Positions 32,454-40,838 are shown, counted from the first letter of the stretch. The stretch: DNA of 64,000 bases from Limnohabitans sp. Bal53 (GCF_003063355.1 NZ_NESH01000001.1:744001-808000); one strand, 5' to 3'. The notes: generated from the sequence alone by a model not told the origin. A program made the numbers and translations.

Positions 32454-32537
32454 CCATGAGCTGTAGGAGCGGTCTCTGACCGCGATGACTGGGTCTAGCG
32501 ATTCATCGCGGTCAGAGACCGCTCCTACAGCTCATGG
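32454..32537. repeat. perfect 35-bp inverted repeat (REP-like, copy 1)
   Basis: Arms at 32454-32488 and 32503-32537 are exact reverse complements across a 14-base loop. The core GGAGCGGTCTCTGACCGCGA occurs again in the same arrangement at 61.8 kb. It resembles the GTAGGAGCGG-type REP family mobilised by RAYT transposases in other proteobacteria. It lies between two minus-strand genes, in a gap (32304-32748) with no other clear gene. Confidence 0.85.
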
Positions 32538-32588
32538 AAACGAGTTCGATTTGACCATGACTTTGTTTGCGCAGAGCAAAAAAACAAC

Positions 32589-32711
32589 TCAAAAATTCAT
32601 GCTTTTGGTTGCAGCCTGCGCAATGCTGGCCGCGTCCACCACCAAGAAGCGGCGCAGCACAGCGGCATCCACGCCCGCAGGCAAGTCGGGCTGGGCGTAG
32701 TTCTCGTTCAT
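32589..32711 (-). pseudogene. 40-codon ORF, probable gene remnant
   Basis: ATG at 32711 to TGA at 32589 gives a 40-residue product (QPDLPAGVDAAVLRRFLVVD then AASIAQAATKS). The codon use is like that of a real gene, but it is too short for a known family and sits between a repeat and the Fic gene. It may be the end of a deleted gene or a small protein. Confidence 0.3.
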
Positions 32712-32748
32712 CAATGTGACGTCATAAAACACGTCTGTTGATTGGCTT

Positions 32749-33972
32749 TTAGCCCTGCGCCTCGGCCTCTGGCCACAAACTCGGAAAGTAAAAGCGCAGC
32801 GCATGCTGCGGCACGCCCCAGCGCAGCTTGCCGTGGGGCGAATCGCTTTCCAGCAAACCCCTTTTGAGCAATGCAGACACCTGCGCCGTGGCCAAGCGTT
32901 CGCCCAAACCCAGCATGGCTTTGAAGTCGGCCCGGTCCAGCTCGGCCTGCGAGGCAAACAGGTAATGCAGCGCCCGCAAAGCCTCGGCGCGCACGCCTTG
33001 CTTGACCACGTTTTCCTCGTAGGCCAAACACGCCGCCATACGGTCCTTCATGCCACCAAGCGACAGCAAGCCCGACATGAAGTCGACTTGGTCGATACAC
33101 ACGCCCAACACGTAATCGATCCAGCGAATCAAACCCGATTCAGTCAGGTTGCCCCGGCCATCCAGATCGCCTGCCCGGGGTTCATCGGCTGCTGCCAAGT
33201 TGGCGTAATACACCTCGTGTGTGCGGGCAAAGCCCCGCAAAGGCGACCACAAACCGTTGGTCAATCCCATATGACCCAACACCAAATGGCTGTGCAGCCG
33301 CGCCACACGCCCGTTGCCGTCTGCAAAGGGGTGAATCCAGGCCAGCCGCTGGTGCGCCGCCGCCATGGCCACCAGCTGCAGCTCGCCTCGGCGCAGCCCC
33401 GAATACACAGAGGACCACCGCGCTAAAAAAGCCGGCAAAGCCGCCGCAGCAGGTGCAGCATGCCGCCCCACACTCACCTCGCGTTCACGCAAAGCACCGG
33501 GCTGCAAAGTTTGGGGGCCAGAGGGTGATTCAAGCTGGCGATCGGCTTCGGGCAAGCGGGCAAACAAATCCTGGTGGATATCGCAGACGGTCTGCACCGA
33601 CCAGACTTGGGCACCGCCCCACGCAGGCCACAACGCCTCTAATTGCGACTCGGTGGCCATGTGGGCCAGCGCCATGCGTTGGCGTCGGGCCTTGTCGGCG
33701 TCCTGGGCGTAATCGTTGCGCAGGGCTTGCTCGATCTCCAGCGGCAAGGTGTGCTGACCCTCGATCTTGTTGGAGTAATACGAGTTCATGGCCCGCAACG
33801 ATGAGCGCAGCCCCGGCAGCGCCCCGCTCGGGCACCAGCCCGACAAACGGTCCGCCTTGCGAATCAGGTCATGCGAACGCTCCAGCAGGGGACCCATGCG
33901 GTGCTCAGCGGGCAGTAAGGGCTCCATCTGAGCCGGATCGTCGTACAGCTGAAATTTTTGCGACTTTGACAT
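32749..33972 (-). CDS. Fic family protein (class II, AMP-transferase type)
   Basis: This protein of 407 residues probably transfers AMP to a target protein hydroxyl. The active-site motif HPFADGNGRVAR (214-225) is complete. S67-NKI-E71-G72 before the Fic core matches the class II inhibitory helix (S/T)xxxE(G/N), so the protein is likely autoinhibited. The N-terminal Fic_N-type region and a C-terminal winged-helix segment (about 325-400) fit large stand-alone Fic proteins. ATG at 33972 is used; a TTG three codons upstream is less likely. Confidence 0.9.
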   Translation of the reverse strand: MSKSQKFQLYDDPAQMEPLLPAEHRMGPLLERSHDLIRKADRLSGWCPSGALPGLRSSLRAMNSYYSNKIEGQHTLPLEIEQALRNDYAQDADKARRQRMALAHMATESQLEALWPAWGGAQVWSVQTVCDIHQDLFARLPEADRQLESPSGPQTLQPGALREREVSVGRHAAPAAAALPAFLARWSSVYSGLRRGELQLVAMAAAHQRLAWIHPFADGNGRVARLHSHLVLGHMGLTNGLWSPLRGFARTHEVYYANLAAADEPRAGDLDGRGNLTESGLIRWIDYVLGVCIDQVDFMSGLLSLGGMKDRMAACLAYEENVVKQGVRAEALRALHYLFASQAELDRADFKAMLGLGERLATAQVSALLKRGLLESDSPHGKLRWGVPQHALRFYFPSLWPEAEAQG

Positions 33973-34072
33973 AAGACACAAGTCTATGTCATGTAAAGAT
34001 ATTTACCAAATCATGCGGGAAATTTTGCGACTTTGAATGCGACTTCGAATTCGACTTGAAATGCGCTTTTAT

Positions 34073-34684
34073 TCAGCCCTGCGCACGCGCCTTCAAGTAC
34101 GGCCCCACCATGTGGCGGCTGGTGCGTTGCAGGCCCATCAGCAAAGCGTGGTCGGCCTGGCTGCAGCCGTAGCGGGTTTTCAGGTCGTGCTGCATCTGCG
34201 CCAGCAAATGCGCGGCCATCTCGGCATCGGCCAAGGCCCGGTGGGCGCGACCAGACGACGGCAAATGGTGCAGCGCGGCCAGCGTGCCCAGCTTGTGGTT
34301 GGGCGCTTGCGGGTACAGGCGGCGCGACAGCAGCAAAGTGCAAGCAAAAGCGTGCGAGCCGTCTTGCCCGCAACGCGCCAGCTCGGCCTGCCAGAACTTT
34401 TTGTCAAAGGCCGCGTTGTGCGCCACCATGGGCCGCCCGCCCACAAAGCGCGCCGCCTCGCGCATCACCTCCTCGGCAGGCGGCGCGGCCTGCACCATCT
34501 CGTTGGTGATGCCCGTGAGTTGGGTGATGAAACTGTTCACCCGCACCCCAGCGTTCATCAGGCTTTGGTAACGGTCCACCACCTGGCCGCCTTCGAGTAT
34601 GACGATGGCCACCTCGGTGGCGCGGTCACCCATGTTGGGCGAGATGCCCGTAGTTTCGAAGTCGATGATGGCGATGGGGGTCAT
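34073..34684 (-). CDS. 3'-5' exonuclease (DnaQ-like, DEDDh)
   Basis: This is a single-domain exonuclease of about 203 residues from ATG at 34684; ATG at 34705 is also open. ExoI (DFETTG at the N terminus), ExoII (AHNAAFDKKF near residue 95) and ExoIII (HRALADAE, giving the DEDDh His) are all present. It resembles the PolC/epsilon-type proofreading domain but has no polymerase attached. Its role, in DNA repair or RNA trimming, is not fixed by sequence. Confidence 0.88.
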   Translation of the reverse strand: MTPIAIIDFETTGISPNMGDRATEVAIVILEGGQVVDRYQSLMNAGVRVNSFITQLTGITNEMVQAAPPAEEVMREAARFVGGRPMVAHNAAFDKKFWQAELARCGQDGSHAFACTLLLSRRLYPQAPNHKLGTLAALHHLPSSGRAHRALADAEMAAHLLAQMQHDLKTRYGCSQADHALLMGLQRTSRHMVGPYLKARAQG

Positions 34685-34847
34685 TGGTGGCACAGCGGCA
34701 GTCATTCGGAGGAACTGTTCAAGCTTATCCGAAGGCCCAGCCAGCAGCGCCTAACGGGCCGCGCAAGGCTTTTAGAGTTTTTGGGAGGGGCTGCGGGTGG
34801 GCATGGCGTTGGATATGCCCCTTGGGTAGCGCATGCTCAATACACGT

Positions 34848-34865
34848 CATATACTTTGGTATATG
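34848..34865. promoter_or_regulatory. VapB operator candidate
   Basis: CATATAC-TTTG-GTATATG is a perfect 7-4-7 dyad 21 bases before the vapB start. VapBC complexes normally bind such dyads to repress their own promoter. The TATAC and TATATG cores could include the -10 box. Confidence 0.55.
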
Positions 34866-34886
34866 CTCGCACCCAGGGAGGCCACC

Positions 34887-35171
34887 ATGTCACAAACTGC
34901 CAAACTTTTTGCCAACGGCCGAAGCCAGGCTGTGCGCCTGCCAGCCGCATTTCGGTTTGACACCCCAGAAGTCTTCATCCGACAAGACCCCGCCACGGGC
35001 GACGTGATCTTGTCTCGGCGGCCCGAAGACTGGCAGGGTTTTTTAACCGCCGCTCTGGCAGCCCAAGTGCCCGATGACTTTTTGGGCAGCGAAGAACGCC
35101 AAACACAAGGCCACGCGCCAGCTCCCGAGCGAGACCCATTTGAAGACATGCCCCCTTCACTCAATCACTGA
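34887..35171 (+). CDS. vapB: VapB-type antitoxin (AbrB/SpoVT fold)
   Basis: This 94-residue antitoxin has an N-terminal swapped-hairpin DNA-binding domain (AKLFANGRSQAVRLPAAFRF) of the VapB/MazE type. The disordered acidic tail (ERDPFEDMPPSLNH) should wrap the toxin. The start is ATG at 34887 behind GGGAGG. The toxin gene follows 15 bases later. Confidence 0.88.
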   Translation: MSQTAKLFANGRSQAVRLPAAFRFDTPEVFIRQDPATGDVILSRRPEDWQGFLTAALAAQVPDDFLGSEERQTQGHAPAPERDPFEDMPPSLNH

Positions 35172-35186
35172 CCAGCGAGCACGCCC

Positions 35187-35585
35187 ATGTCACCGCGCTA
35201 CATGCTGGACACCAACACCGTCAGCCACATCATCAAACGACACCCGCAAGTCATTCAGCGCTTGCTGGCTGTGCCCATGCACACCGTTTGCATCTCGGCC
35301 ATCACGGCGGGCGAATTGTCATTTGGTCTGGCCAAGCGCCCCGAGGCCATGGCCTTGAAAGCAGCCGTCACAGAGTTTTTGCGCCGTGTCGAAGTGCTGC
35401 CTTGGGATGCCGCCGTGGCCCACACCTACGGCACCGTTCGCGCACAGTTGCAAAGCCTGGGTACACCGTTGGCGCCGCTGGACACCCAAATTGCAGCCCA
35501 TGCACTGCATGCCCAAGCCACCTTGGTGAGCAGCGACAAAGCCTTTGTGCAAGTCGCAGGCCTGCAGCTTGAAAACTGGACTTGA
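35187..35585 (+). CDS. vapC: VapC-type PIN-domain ribonuclease toxin
   Basis: This 132-residue PIN nuclease normally cleaves tRNA or rRNA when free of VapB. The acidic residues D8 (MLDTN), E43 (AGELSFG), D99 (APLDTQIAAHAL) and D117 (VSSDKAF) complete the metal site. It ends 46 bases before the metallophosphoesterase gene on the same strand. Confidence 0.92.
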   Translation: MSPRYMLDTNTVSHIIKRHPQVIQRLLAVPMHTVCISAITAGELSFGLAKRPEAMALKAAVTEFLRRVEVLPWDAAVAHTYGTVRAQLQSLGTPLAPLDTQIAAHALHAQATLVSSDKAFVQVAGLQLENWT

Positions 35586-35631
35586 TCAACCCTTGGACAG
35601 TTCAACACTGACCGCCCCAAGCTGCGCACAC

Positions 35632-36309
35632 ATGACCGGCCCTCTCCTCTTCTGCGGCGACCCGCACGGCCAATGGCAGCACATCATTGATGCGGCTGAG
35701 CAAACCCACGCCCGCGCCGTGATCTTGCTGGGCGACCTGGAGCCAGCCCAGCCGCTGCACATCGAGCTGGAAACGATTTGGGAGCGGGTCTGGTTCATCC
35801 ACGGCAACCACGACACCGACCATGCGGGCAACTTTGGCAACGTGTGGCACGACGAAATGAGCGAGCGCAGCCTGCACGGCCGCGTCGTCACGCTGCCCTG
35901 CGGCACGCGCATCGCTGGGCTGGGCGGTGTGTTTCGTGGTGCGGTGTGGTACCCCAAAGACCAGCAAGCGCCCAAATTTCGCAACCGTGAAGCGCACGCC
36001 CGCGTGACGCCGCGCCAAGACCGCTGGCAAGGCGGCGTGCAACTCAAGCACTGGTCCACCATCTACCCCGACGAGGTGGAACAATTGGCCTCGCAACAAG
36101 CCGACATCCTCATCACCCACGAAGCGCCCGGCTACCACGAACACGGATTCAAAGAGCTGGACTCACTGGCCCGCCGCATGGGCGTGCGCATGACGGTGCA
36201 CGGCCACCAACACGACAACATCGACAGCAGCGCCCAATGGGACGCGCAAGGTTTTCAGAGCTTTGGGGTTGGACTGCGGGGGGTGATGGTGGTGGATGGA
36301 TTGGATTGA
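35632..36309 (+). CDS. calcineurin-like metallophosphoesterase
   Basis: This is a two-metal phosphoesterase of 225 residues from ATG at 35632. The motif series is FCGDPHG (DxH), LLGDLEPA (GDxx), HGNHD, then ITHEAP and HGHQHDN. No signal peptide is seen, so it is cytoplasmic. It directly follows vapBC and may be carried with it; whether it acts on nucleotides, proteins or DNA ends cannot be told. The frame upstream of the ATG lies inside vapC and is not used. Confidence 0.88.
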   Translation: MTGPLLFCGDPHGQWQHIIDAAEQTHARAVILLGDLEPAQPLHIELETIWERVWFIHGNHDTDHAGNFGNVWHDEMSERSLHGRVVTLPCGTRIAGLGGVFRGAVWYPKDQQAPKFRNREAHARVTPRQDRWQGGVQLKHWSTIYPDEVEQLASQQADILITHEAPGYHEHGFKELDSLARRMGVRMTVHGHQHDNIDSSAQWDAQGFQSFGVGLRGVMVVDGLD

Positions 36310-36335
36310 TCGTCACCCCATATCAACATCCGGAC

Positions 36336-36548
36336 TCATTTGACAGTGCGCACTTTGGCAGCCATGCCCTGCAGGTGATTGCGCAAGCCTTGTCTGGATT
36401 CAAAAGTTTTGTAACGCCCTGCATCGATATCGGCAATGCCCTCTTGGGCAGCATTTCGTAAAACCGCTAACTGGTCAGCGTCTTCGGATTGGCCTTGCTC
36501 CATCAGCGAAGCTGAATCATCTGTCAGCACAAAATTTCGGGTGGCCAT
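36336..36548 (-). CDS. orphan ParD-like antitoxin
   Basis: This 70-residue protein has a typical antitoxin segment (LRNAAQEGIADIDAGRYKTF) as found in ParD/CopG-type antitoxins, followed by a Lys/Arg tail. A clear AGGAG site precedes ATG at 36548. No ParE-like toxin frame is found on either side: the convergent metallophosphoesterase lies 26 bases downstream. It may be a relic or act against a toxin encoded elsewhere. Confidence 0.65.
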   Translation of the reverse strand: MATRNFVLTDDSASLMEQGQSEDADQLAVLRNAAQEGIADIDAGRYKTFESRQGLRNHLQGMAAKVRTVK

Positions 36549-36710
36549 GCTGGACTCCTTTTTTTAACAGGCAGTGCTTATTGTGCCAACGAGGGTGTGC
36601 GGGATGCATTCTGAATCAGAGCCTGAACAACCCACTGCCCCAGGCAAAGCCCTGGTACACAAAGCCCCGCCCCGTTCGTAAGCTGAGCGCCTTTTCAGCA
36701 AGGTCGCGAT

Positions 36711-37133
36711 ATGCCCAACCAAACAAAAGCAGCCGATGCACCCGTTTACGGCATTCGGCCCCAAAAACCCGGCATGTATTTGGGCTTGTTTCATGGCCGC
36801 GACACACCCAACCAAGTCATGAACGACTGGGGTTTTGATGGCCCCGCCCTTGGCCCGCTCCAACACGTTCACACCACCTACGCGAGCAACGTGCATGTCC
36901 AGTTCACCAGCCCGAGCGACGCCCACTTGCTCACCGGCAACAACGACACGTTTTTGGAACTGCAACTCGACGGTGACCTGCTGTGCTTTGACGGCAAGCT
37001 TTATGGCGACTGGACGGTGTATTGGGTCTCGCCCGAAGAATGCTTCAGGCCGACCGACACCTTCCGGCAAAACACCCGCCCCAACGATTTGCGCAGACAA
37101 GCCAAACCGATCCCGTGGGACGAGGACAGCTAA
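36711..37133 (+). CDS. hypothetical protein (140 aa)
   Basis: This is a soluble protein with no recognised domain. It is rich in aromatic and acidic residues (for example MYLGLFHGRDTPNQVMNDWG and FLELQLDGDLLCFDG). It has no membrane segment or signal. GC-rich codon use resembles the core genes. It stands alone between an orphan antitoxin and a broken HNH gene in the accessory region. Confidence 0.6.
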   Translation: MPNQTKAADAPVYGIRPQKPGMYLGLFHGRDTPNQVMNDWGFDGPALGPLQHVHTTYASNVHVQFTSPSDAHLLTGNNDTFLELQLDGDLLCFDGKLYGDWTVYWVSPEECFRPTDTFRQNTRPNDLRRQAKPIPWDEDS

Positions 37134-37158
37134 TATCTGCCATCAGGGAGAACAACAC

Positions 37159-37299
37159 ATGCCACGATCCACCAACTGGACGCGCAAGGAAACATTGGCG
37201 GCGTTTCACATTTACCTGCAACTGCCTTTTGGGCAGCTAAACGGCAAGCGATTTAAATACATCGCGCCCAACAGCGCAAGCAACATTACAAATGGTTGA
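37159..37299 (+). pseudogene. truncated HNH endonuclease (N-terminal 46 codons)
   Basis: The start PRSTNWTRKETLAAFHIYLQ followed by LPFGQL matches, from memory, the N terminus of a common family of about 300-residue HNH endonucleases. After about 29 residues the match ends and the frame stops at 37299, with no HNH core anywhere downstream. An AGGGAG site precedes the ATG. The break probably marks a deletion or insertion junction. The rest of 37300-37456 shows no gene, only the leader of the next one. Confidence 0.6.
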
Positions 37300-37456
37300 C
37301 CGATGCCGCCTCCATCACCTTTTAAAACCCAATTGCCTTGCCGATCGCAACAACAAAGGTTATCGACACTAACGGGAGCGAAGCAAAATATCTGCCCTGG
37401 CGAAGACTACTCAAGAATCCTCCGATAAACTAAACCGAGTAATTTAGGAGCTAATT

Positions 37457-39559
37457 TTGAGTGCAGGTGCAGCTTGGTATGTTAATGCTCGGGAAGCATT
37501 TGTTCGCGATCCCATACAGACCGTTGTCGGTCAACTGGCAAGCAGTGCAGCTGCAGAGGGTTTGCATGTCGAAGCAGATCAGCACGAGGAGTGGCGTGCG
37601 AGCGTTGGTGTGCTTCAACGTCAGCTTCATCAACATACAGCCGAAATTGAGCTCCTCAAGTCAACACTAGCGTCCGATGAGTTGATTGATTTCCGTCACG
37701 TTTTACTTGAGTTTGATTTCAAACGTCGCGGTCTTCGCATGGACTGCGTTCTTCTTGGCGATGGGATAGTCGCTATCGTGGAGTTCAAACGGACAAAACT
37801 GAGCGCAGCGGACCGTGAGCAGGTCACCAACTATGCCGTTAATCTCGTTGAATTCCATGAGGAAACGCGAAGGCTAATTAAGGAAGATCAATGCATCGTC
37901 GCACCTCTGCTGACGCTCACAACAGGTACTAGGACTGGCAAGTCCTCTGGCTTTAAGGGTGGGTTTCTTCGCGAACCATGGGCCAGTGTCATTGGCCGCC
38001 CATTGGAGTGTGACAGCACCACCCTTCATGCAGCATTGCATTTTTCTCTTGAACAGCGCAAAAGCCGGATACCTATCGATTGTCGGCGCTGGTTATCTGC
38101 ACGCTTTTCACCATCCTCCTCCATCCTTGATGCTGCCATATCACTTTACGGCCAACACGATGTGAGCGCCATAGCAGCGCATGCCGCACCGGTCGAGATG
38201 ATTGATCAATGTGCCCGTGAAGTCGCTGAAATTGCAGAACAATCACAACGTGATGGTACGAATCGAATTATTTTTGTATCGGGCGCACCAGGCGCTGGTA
38301 AGACTCTCGTTGGACTGAAGCTCGCATTCGACAAGCGGTTACGTAGCGATGCAGTTTTCGTCACTGGCAACAGCCCTCTGGTAGAGGTCCTCGGTGAAGC
38401 ACTCAAAGGGGCGTATAAGCGTCGCAGCAAACAAGCGATGCAAGCCGTCGTGGCGAGCGGTTATGCACGTGAGGATGCGGCACGCGTCATGAGCATGTCG
38501 ACCTTCAAATTAGTAAAGGCGCACGCATTTCTCGGTGAACGCGGTAAACATCTAGACAGTGCAGATGGTCGAGTTGTGATCTTCGATGAAGCGCAACGGA
38601 CGTATCGCAAAGGGCGTCTCGTTTTACGTAAACCATTGGCAGCCGATGAGGCTCAACTGATTCTCGAGTCTGTTCAAAAAACTCATCCTCGAGGCGCGAT
38701 CGTGGTCGCACTAATTGGCCATAACCAGGCCATCAATAGTGGTGAAATGGGTATTAAGGCTTGGTTCACAGCGGCTGAGGTGTGTGGATGGCGTTTTGCC
38801 ATAAGCGAACAAACCTTGTCGCTCGATGAAGTCACCTCAAGTGGCCAATGGTCCCAACATCCGTTGCGCGACCATTTGACAACTGGTCACCTTCCGCATT
38901 CGATGCGTTACTACAGGAATGGCGATATTGAGCGCTGGGCTGACCACATCCTGAGCGGAAATGTCGACACTGCGGCCAAATTAGCTGATGAACTTGACGA
39001 AAGGGGTGATACGGTTTGGATTACGCGCAGTCTACAAACTGCAAGGCACTGGGTTCGTCAGCACCGGGTTGCCCAAGAGCGCGCCGGAATCATCGCCTCG
39101 GGACAAGCTAGGCGACTCGCAGCGGAAGGTTTGTTCGTAGACCTCAAACCAGACATCGCAAAATGGATGCTTGAACCAAGCGGTGATGTCCGATCTTCGA
39201 ACATGCTTGAAACCGTGCAGAACCAGTATCAAGTGCAAGGCCTGGAAATGGACTACACAGTAGTCTGCTGGGATGGTGATTTGCGACGTAACACCAGTGA
39301 GTGGCAGGCCTGGAAGATGTCGGGGTCTAATTGGCAAAAAGACAAAGAGCTGGCCATTGCCACAAATGGCTATCGCGTACTTCTTACGCGTGCGAGGAAG
39401 GGGATGATCATTTTTGTTCCACTTGGCGATATGACTGGTGATGATGAAACGCGTGATCCGCTCATGTATGACGACATTGCGAATTACCTCATTAAATGCG
39501 GCTGTCGCGAGTGGCATTCCGAAACCGAACCATTGCATAAGTCTGGTCTGGCCAGTTGA
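37457..39559 (+). CDS. PD-(D/E)XK nuclease fused to DUF2075 SF1-like helicase
   Basis: This 700-residue protein is a candidate anti-phage or DNA-processing enzyme. The N-terminal region has D96...E109-F-K111 in beta-strand context (MDCVLLGDGIVAIVEFKR), a PD-(D/E)XK nuclease signature. The ATPase core has Walker A SGAPGAGKT (275-283) and Walker B VVIFDEAQR (373-381). Helicase-type late motifs are VQGLEMDYTVV (592-602) and YRVLLTRARKG (639-649), as in DUF2075/Schlafen-like proteins. The start is TTG at 37457, six bases behind AGGAG. Codon use is far less GC-biased than the neighbours', so it was probably acquired. Its stop overlaps the DUF3427 fragment by TTGA. Confidence 0.8.
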   Translation: MSAGAAWYVNAREAFVRDPIQTVVGQLASSAAAEGLHVEADQHEEWRASVGVLQRQLHQHTAEIELLKSTLASDELIDFRHVLLEFDFKRRGLRMDCVLLGDGIVAIVEFKRTKLSAADREQVTNYAVNLVEFHEETRRLIKEDQCIVAPLLTLTTGTRTGKSSGFKGGFLREPWASVIGRPLECDSTTLHAALHFSLEQRKSRIPIDCRRWLSARFSPSSSILDAAISLYGQHDVSAIAAHAAPVEMIDQCAREVAEIAEQSQRDGTNRIIFVSGAPGAGKTLVGLKLAFDKRLRSDAVFVTGNSPLVEVLGEALKGAYKRRSKQAMQAVVASGYAREDAARVMSMSTFKLVKAHAFLGERGKHLDSADGRVVIFDEAQRTYRKGRLVLRKPLAADEAQLILESVQKTHPRGAIVVALIGHNQAINSGEMGIKAWFTAAEVCGWRFAISEQTLSLDEVTSSGQWSQHPLRDHLTTGHLPHSMRYYRNGDIERWADHILSGNVDTAAKLADELDERGDTVWITRSLQTARHWVRQHRVAQERAGIIASGQARRLAAEGLFVDLKPDIAKWMLEPSGDVRSSNMLETVQNQYQVQGLEMDYTVVCWDGDLRRNTSEWQAWKMSGSNWQKDKELAIATNGYRVLLTRARKGMIIFVPLGDMTGDDETRDPLMYDDIANYLIKCGCREWHSETEPLHKSGLAS

Positions 39560-39588
39560 AGGCCCCAGATCGGCCCACCACCGACGAC

Positions 39589-40050
39589 ATGCGCACGCTC
39601 GCACGCCTGCGCAACATCATCGATCCACTGGATCTGGCGCTCGGTGAGTCTTTCATGCGCGAAGACATTCCGGCGCTGTTTGGCGAGGCCTACAACCCCG
39701 GCAATTTGAATGTCGGCCATGTGGTGCTGGCCCCCAAAAAGGCGCACATCCTGCTGGTCACGCTCAACAAACAAGGCCGGGCTGACGAGCACAAGTACAT
39801 GGACCACTGGATCGATGACACGCACTTTCACTGGCAAAGCCAGAACGCCACCGACCCGACCAGCAAACGCGGCGACGACATCATCCGCCACGCCGCTTTA
39901 GGCATCGACATCCACCTCTTTGTGCGCGACACCAAGCTGGCCGTCGGCAAGGCCGCACCGTTCACGTACCACGGCCGGGTGCTCTACCAGTCGCACCAGG
40001 GCAGCAGGCCCATGAGCATTGTGTTTGGGCTGCAAAGTGGGGCGGCATGA
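39589..40050 (+). CDS. DUF3427-type protein, fragment or stand-alone domain
   Basis: The reading frame (about 153 residues from ATG at 39589; TTG at 39556 is also open) resembles the C-terminal part of DUF3427 proteins: ALFGEAYNPGNLNVGHV, KKAHILLVTLNKQG, FHWQSQNATDPTSKRG, APFTYHGRVLYQSHQGS. In full proteins this domain follows a PLD-nuclease/DEAD helicase, which is absent. Base composition is GC-rich like the core genes, unlike the helicase gene just upstream. It may be a remnant or a free DNA-binding domain. Confidence 0.6.
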   Translation: MRTLARLRNIIDPLDLALGESFMREDIPALFGEAYNPGNLNVGHVVLAPKKAHILLVTLNKQGRADEHKYMDHWIDDTHFHWQSQNATDPTSKRGDDIIRHAALGIDIHLFVRDTKLAVGKAAPFTYHGRVLYQSHQGSRPMSIVFGLQSGAA

Positions 40051-40107
40051 CGGGTTTCACGCTGCAGGAGTTGCAACTAGATTGGCATATACTGCATCTT
40101 TAAGTCA

Positions 40108-40138
40108 TTGACTTTATTGATTTTTTTATTAAAATCAA
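40108..40138 (+). promoter_or_regulatory. promoter and operator of the AbiEi/Fic pair
   Basis: TTGACT (40108-40113) and TAAAAT (40130-40135) are 16 bases apart, a strong sigma-70 promoter. The dyad TTGATTTT-N6-AAAATCAA (40117-40138) overlaps the -10 box. This is the layout expected of an autoregulated toxin-antitoxin operon. Confidence 0.65.
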
Positions 40139-40169
40139 TGTCAAGTGACATCTGCATTATCGAGGTTGT

Positions 40170-40838
40170 ATGAAGATCATAGACAGGCTGAAAAGATCAC
40201 TCAGTCAGCGGCGTGACCGGGTGATTCTTCGTTCGGAGTGGGCGAGCATGTGCAGCCCTTCGCAGCTAACCAATGCCTTGAATCAGCTGCTCAAAGAGGG
40301 CTTGTTGGTGCGGATCAGCTCTGGGGTTTACGCCAAAGCTCAGGCAGGTGCCAACGATGCCGCACTTTACAGCGCAGAGGTCGAGCAATTGACCCACGAG
40401 GCTTTCAAAAAGCTGGGGCGCACCATCCAAAGTACCAGAGCCCATTCAGATCAAAACCAGGATGTGTTGCTGGTTGACGGTGGACGTCATCGCCTGAGCC
40501 GTCAATTCACATGGAGCCATGCCACGGTCGAATATGCAGCGCCAAACAAGGCACCAACCATACCCAGCAGGCCCATCAGCTTGCCCGAAGACTTGAATGC
40601 CTTGCCGTTGAAAAATGTGAGCGCATTTGTCCAGCGTTTTGCGATGTCACGCGATGTGCACTTCAAGCGCTCAGGATTGGACCAATGGGCAGAGGCGGTC
40701 ACGAGGGCATCGGGCGACGATGTCACGCTGGACGAAACCGGCAAACTCTTGGTCGCGCTGAAAAAGAAACATTTGATCAATGGCCGTCAGATGGCACGCT
40801 TGATGTCCAACCACTTGAGTGAGCATCGCGGTGTTTGA
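40170..40838 (+). CDS. AbiEi/DUF6088-like antitoxin with winged helix
   Basis: This 222-residue protein starts with a winged-helix domain (RVILRSEWASMCSPSQLTNA then LNQLLKEGLLVRISSGVYAKA) like AbiEi-type antitoxins. The middle and C-terminal parts look like the remaining AbiEi/DUF6088 fold (YAAPNKAPTIPSRPISLP). It has no toxin motif of its own. It overlaps the Fic gene by 20 bases, antitoxin first. The upstream dyad promoter suggests it binds DNA and represses the pair. Pairing AbiEi-like proteins with Fic is less usual than with AbiEii nucleotidyltransferases. Confidence 0.7.
   Translation: MKIIDRLKRSLSQRRDRVILRSEWASMCSPSQLTNALNQLLKEGLLVRISSGVYAKAQAGANDAALYSAEVEQLTHEAFKKLGRTIQSTRAHSDQNQDVLLVDGGRHRLSRQFTWSHATVEYAAPNKAPTIPSRPISLPEDLNALPLKNVSAFVQRFAMSRDVHFKRSGLDQWAEAVTRASGDDVTLDETGKLLVALKKKHLINGRQMARLMSNHLSEHRGV

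Noticed and set aside
36616..36807. Minus-strand frame with YRDLAEKALSLRTGRGFVYQ
   Set aside because: Briefly looks protein-like but overlaps the start of the plus-strand gene at 36711 and has no recognisable domain or ribosome site.
37159..40050. One HNH/DUF3427 gene interrupted by the helicase gene
   Set aside because: The two fragments share a frame but resemble different protein families, so they are treated as separate remnants.
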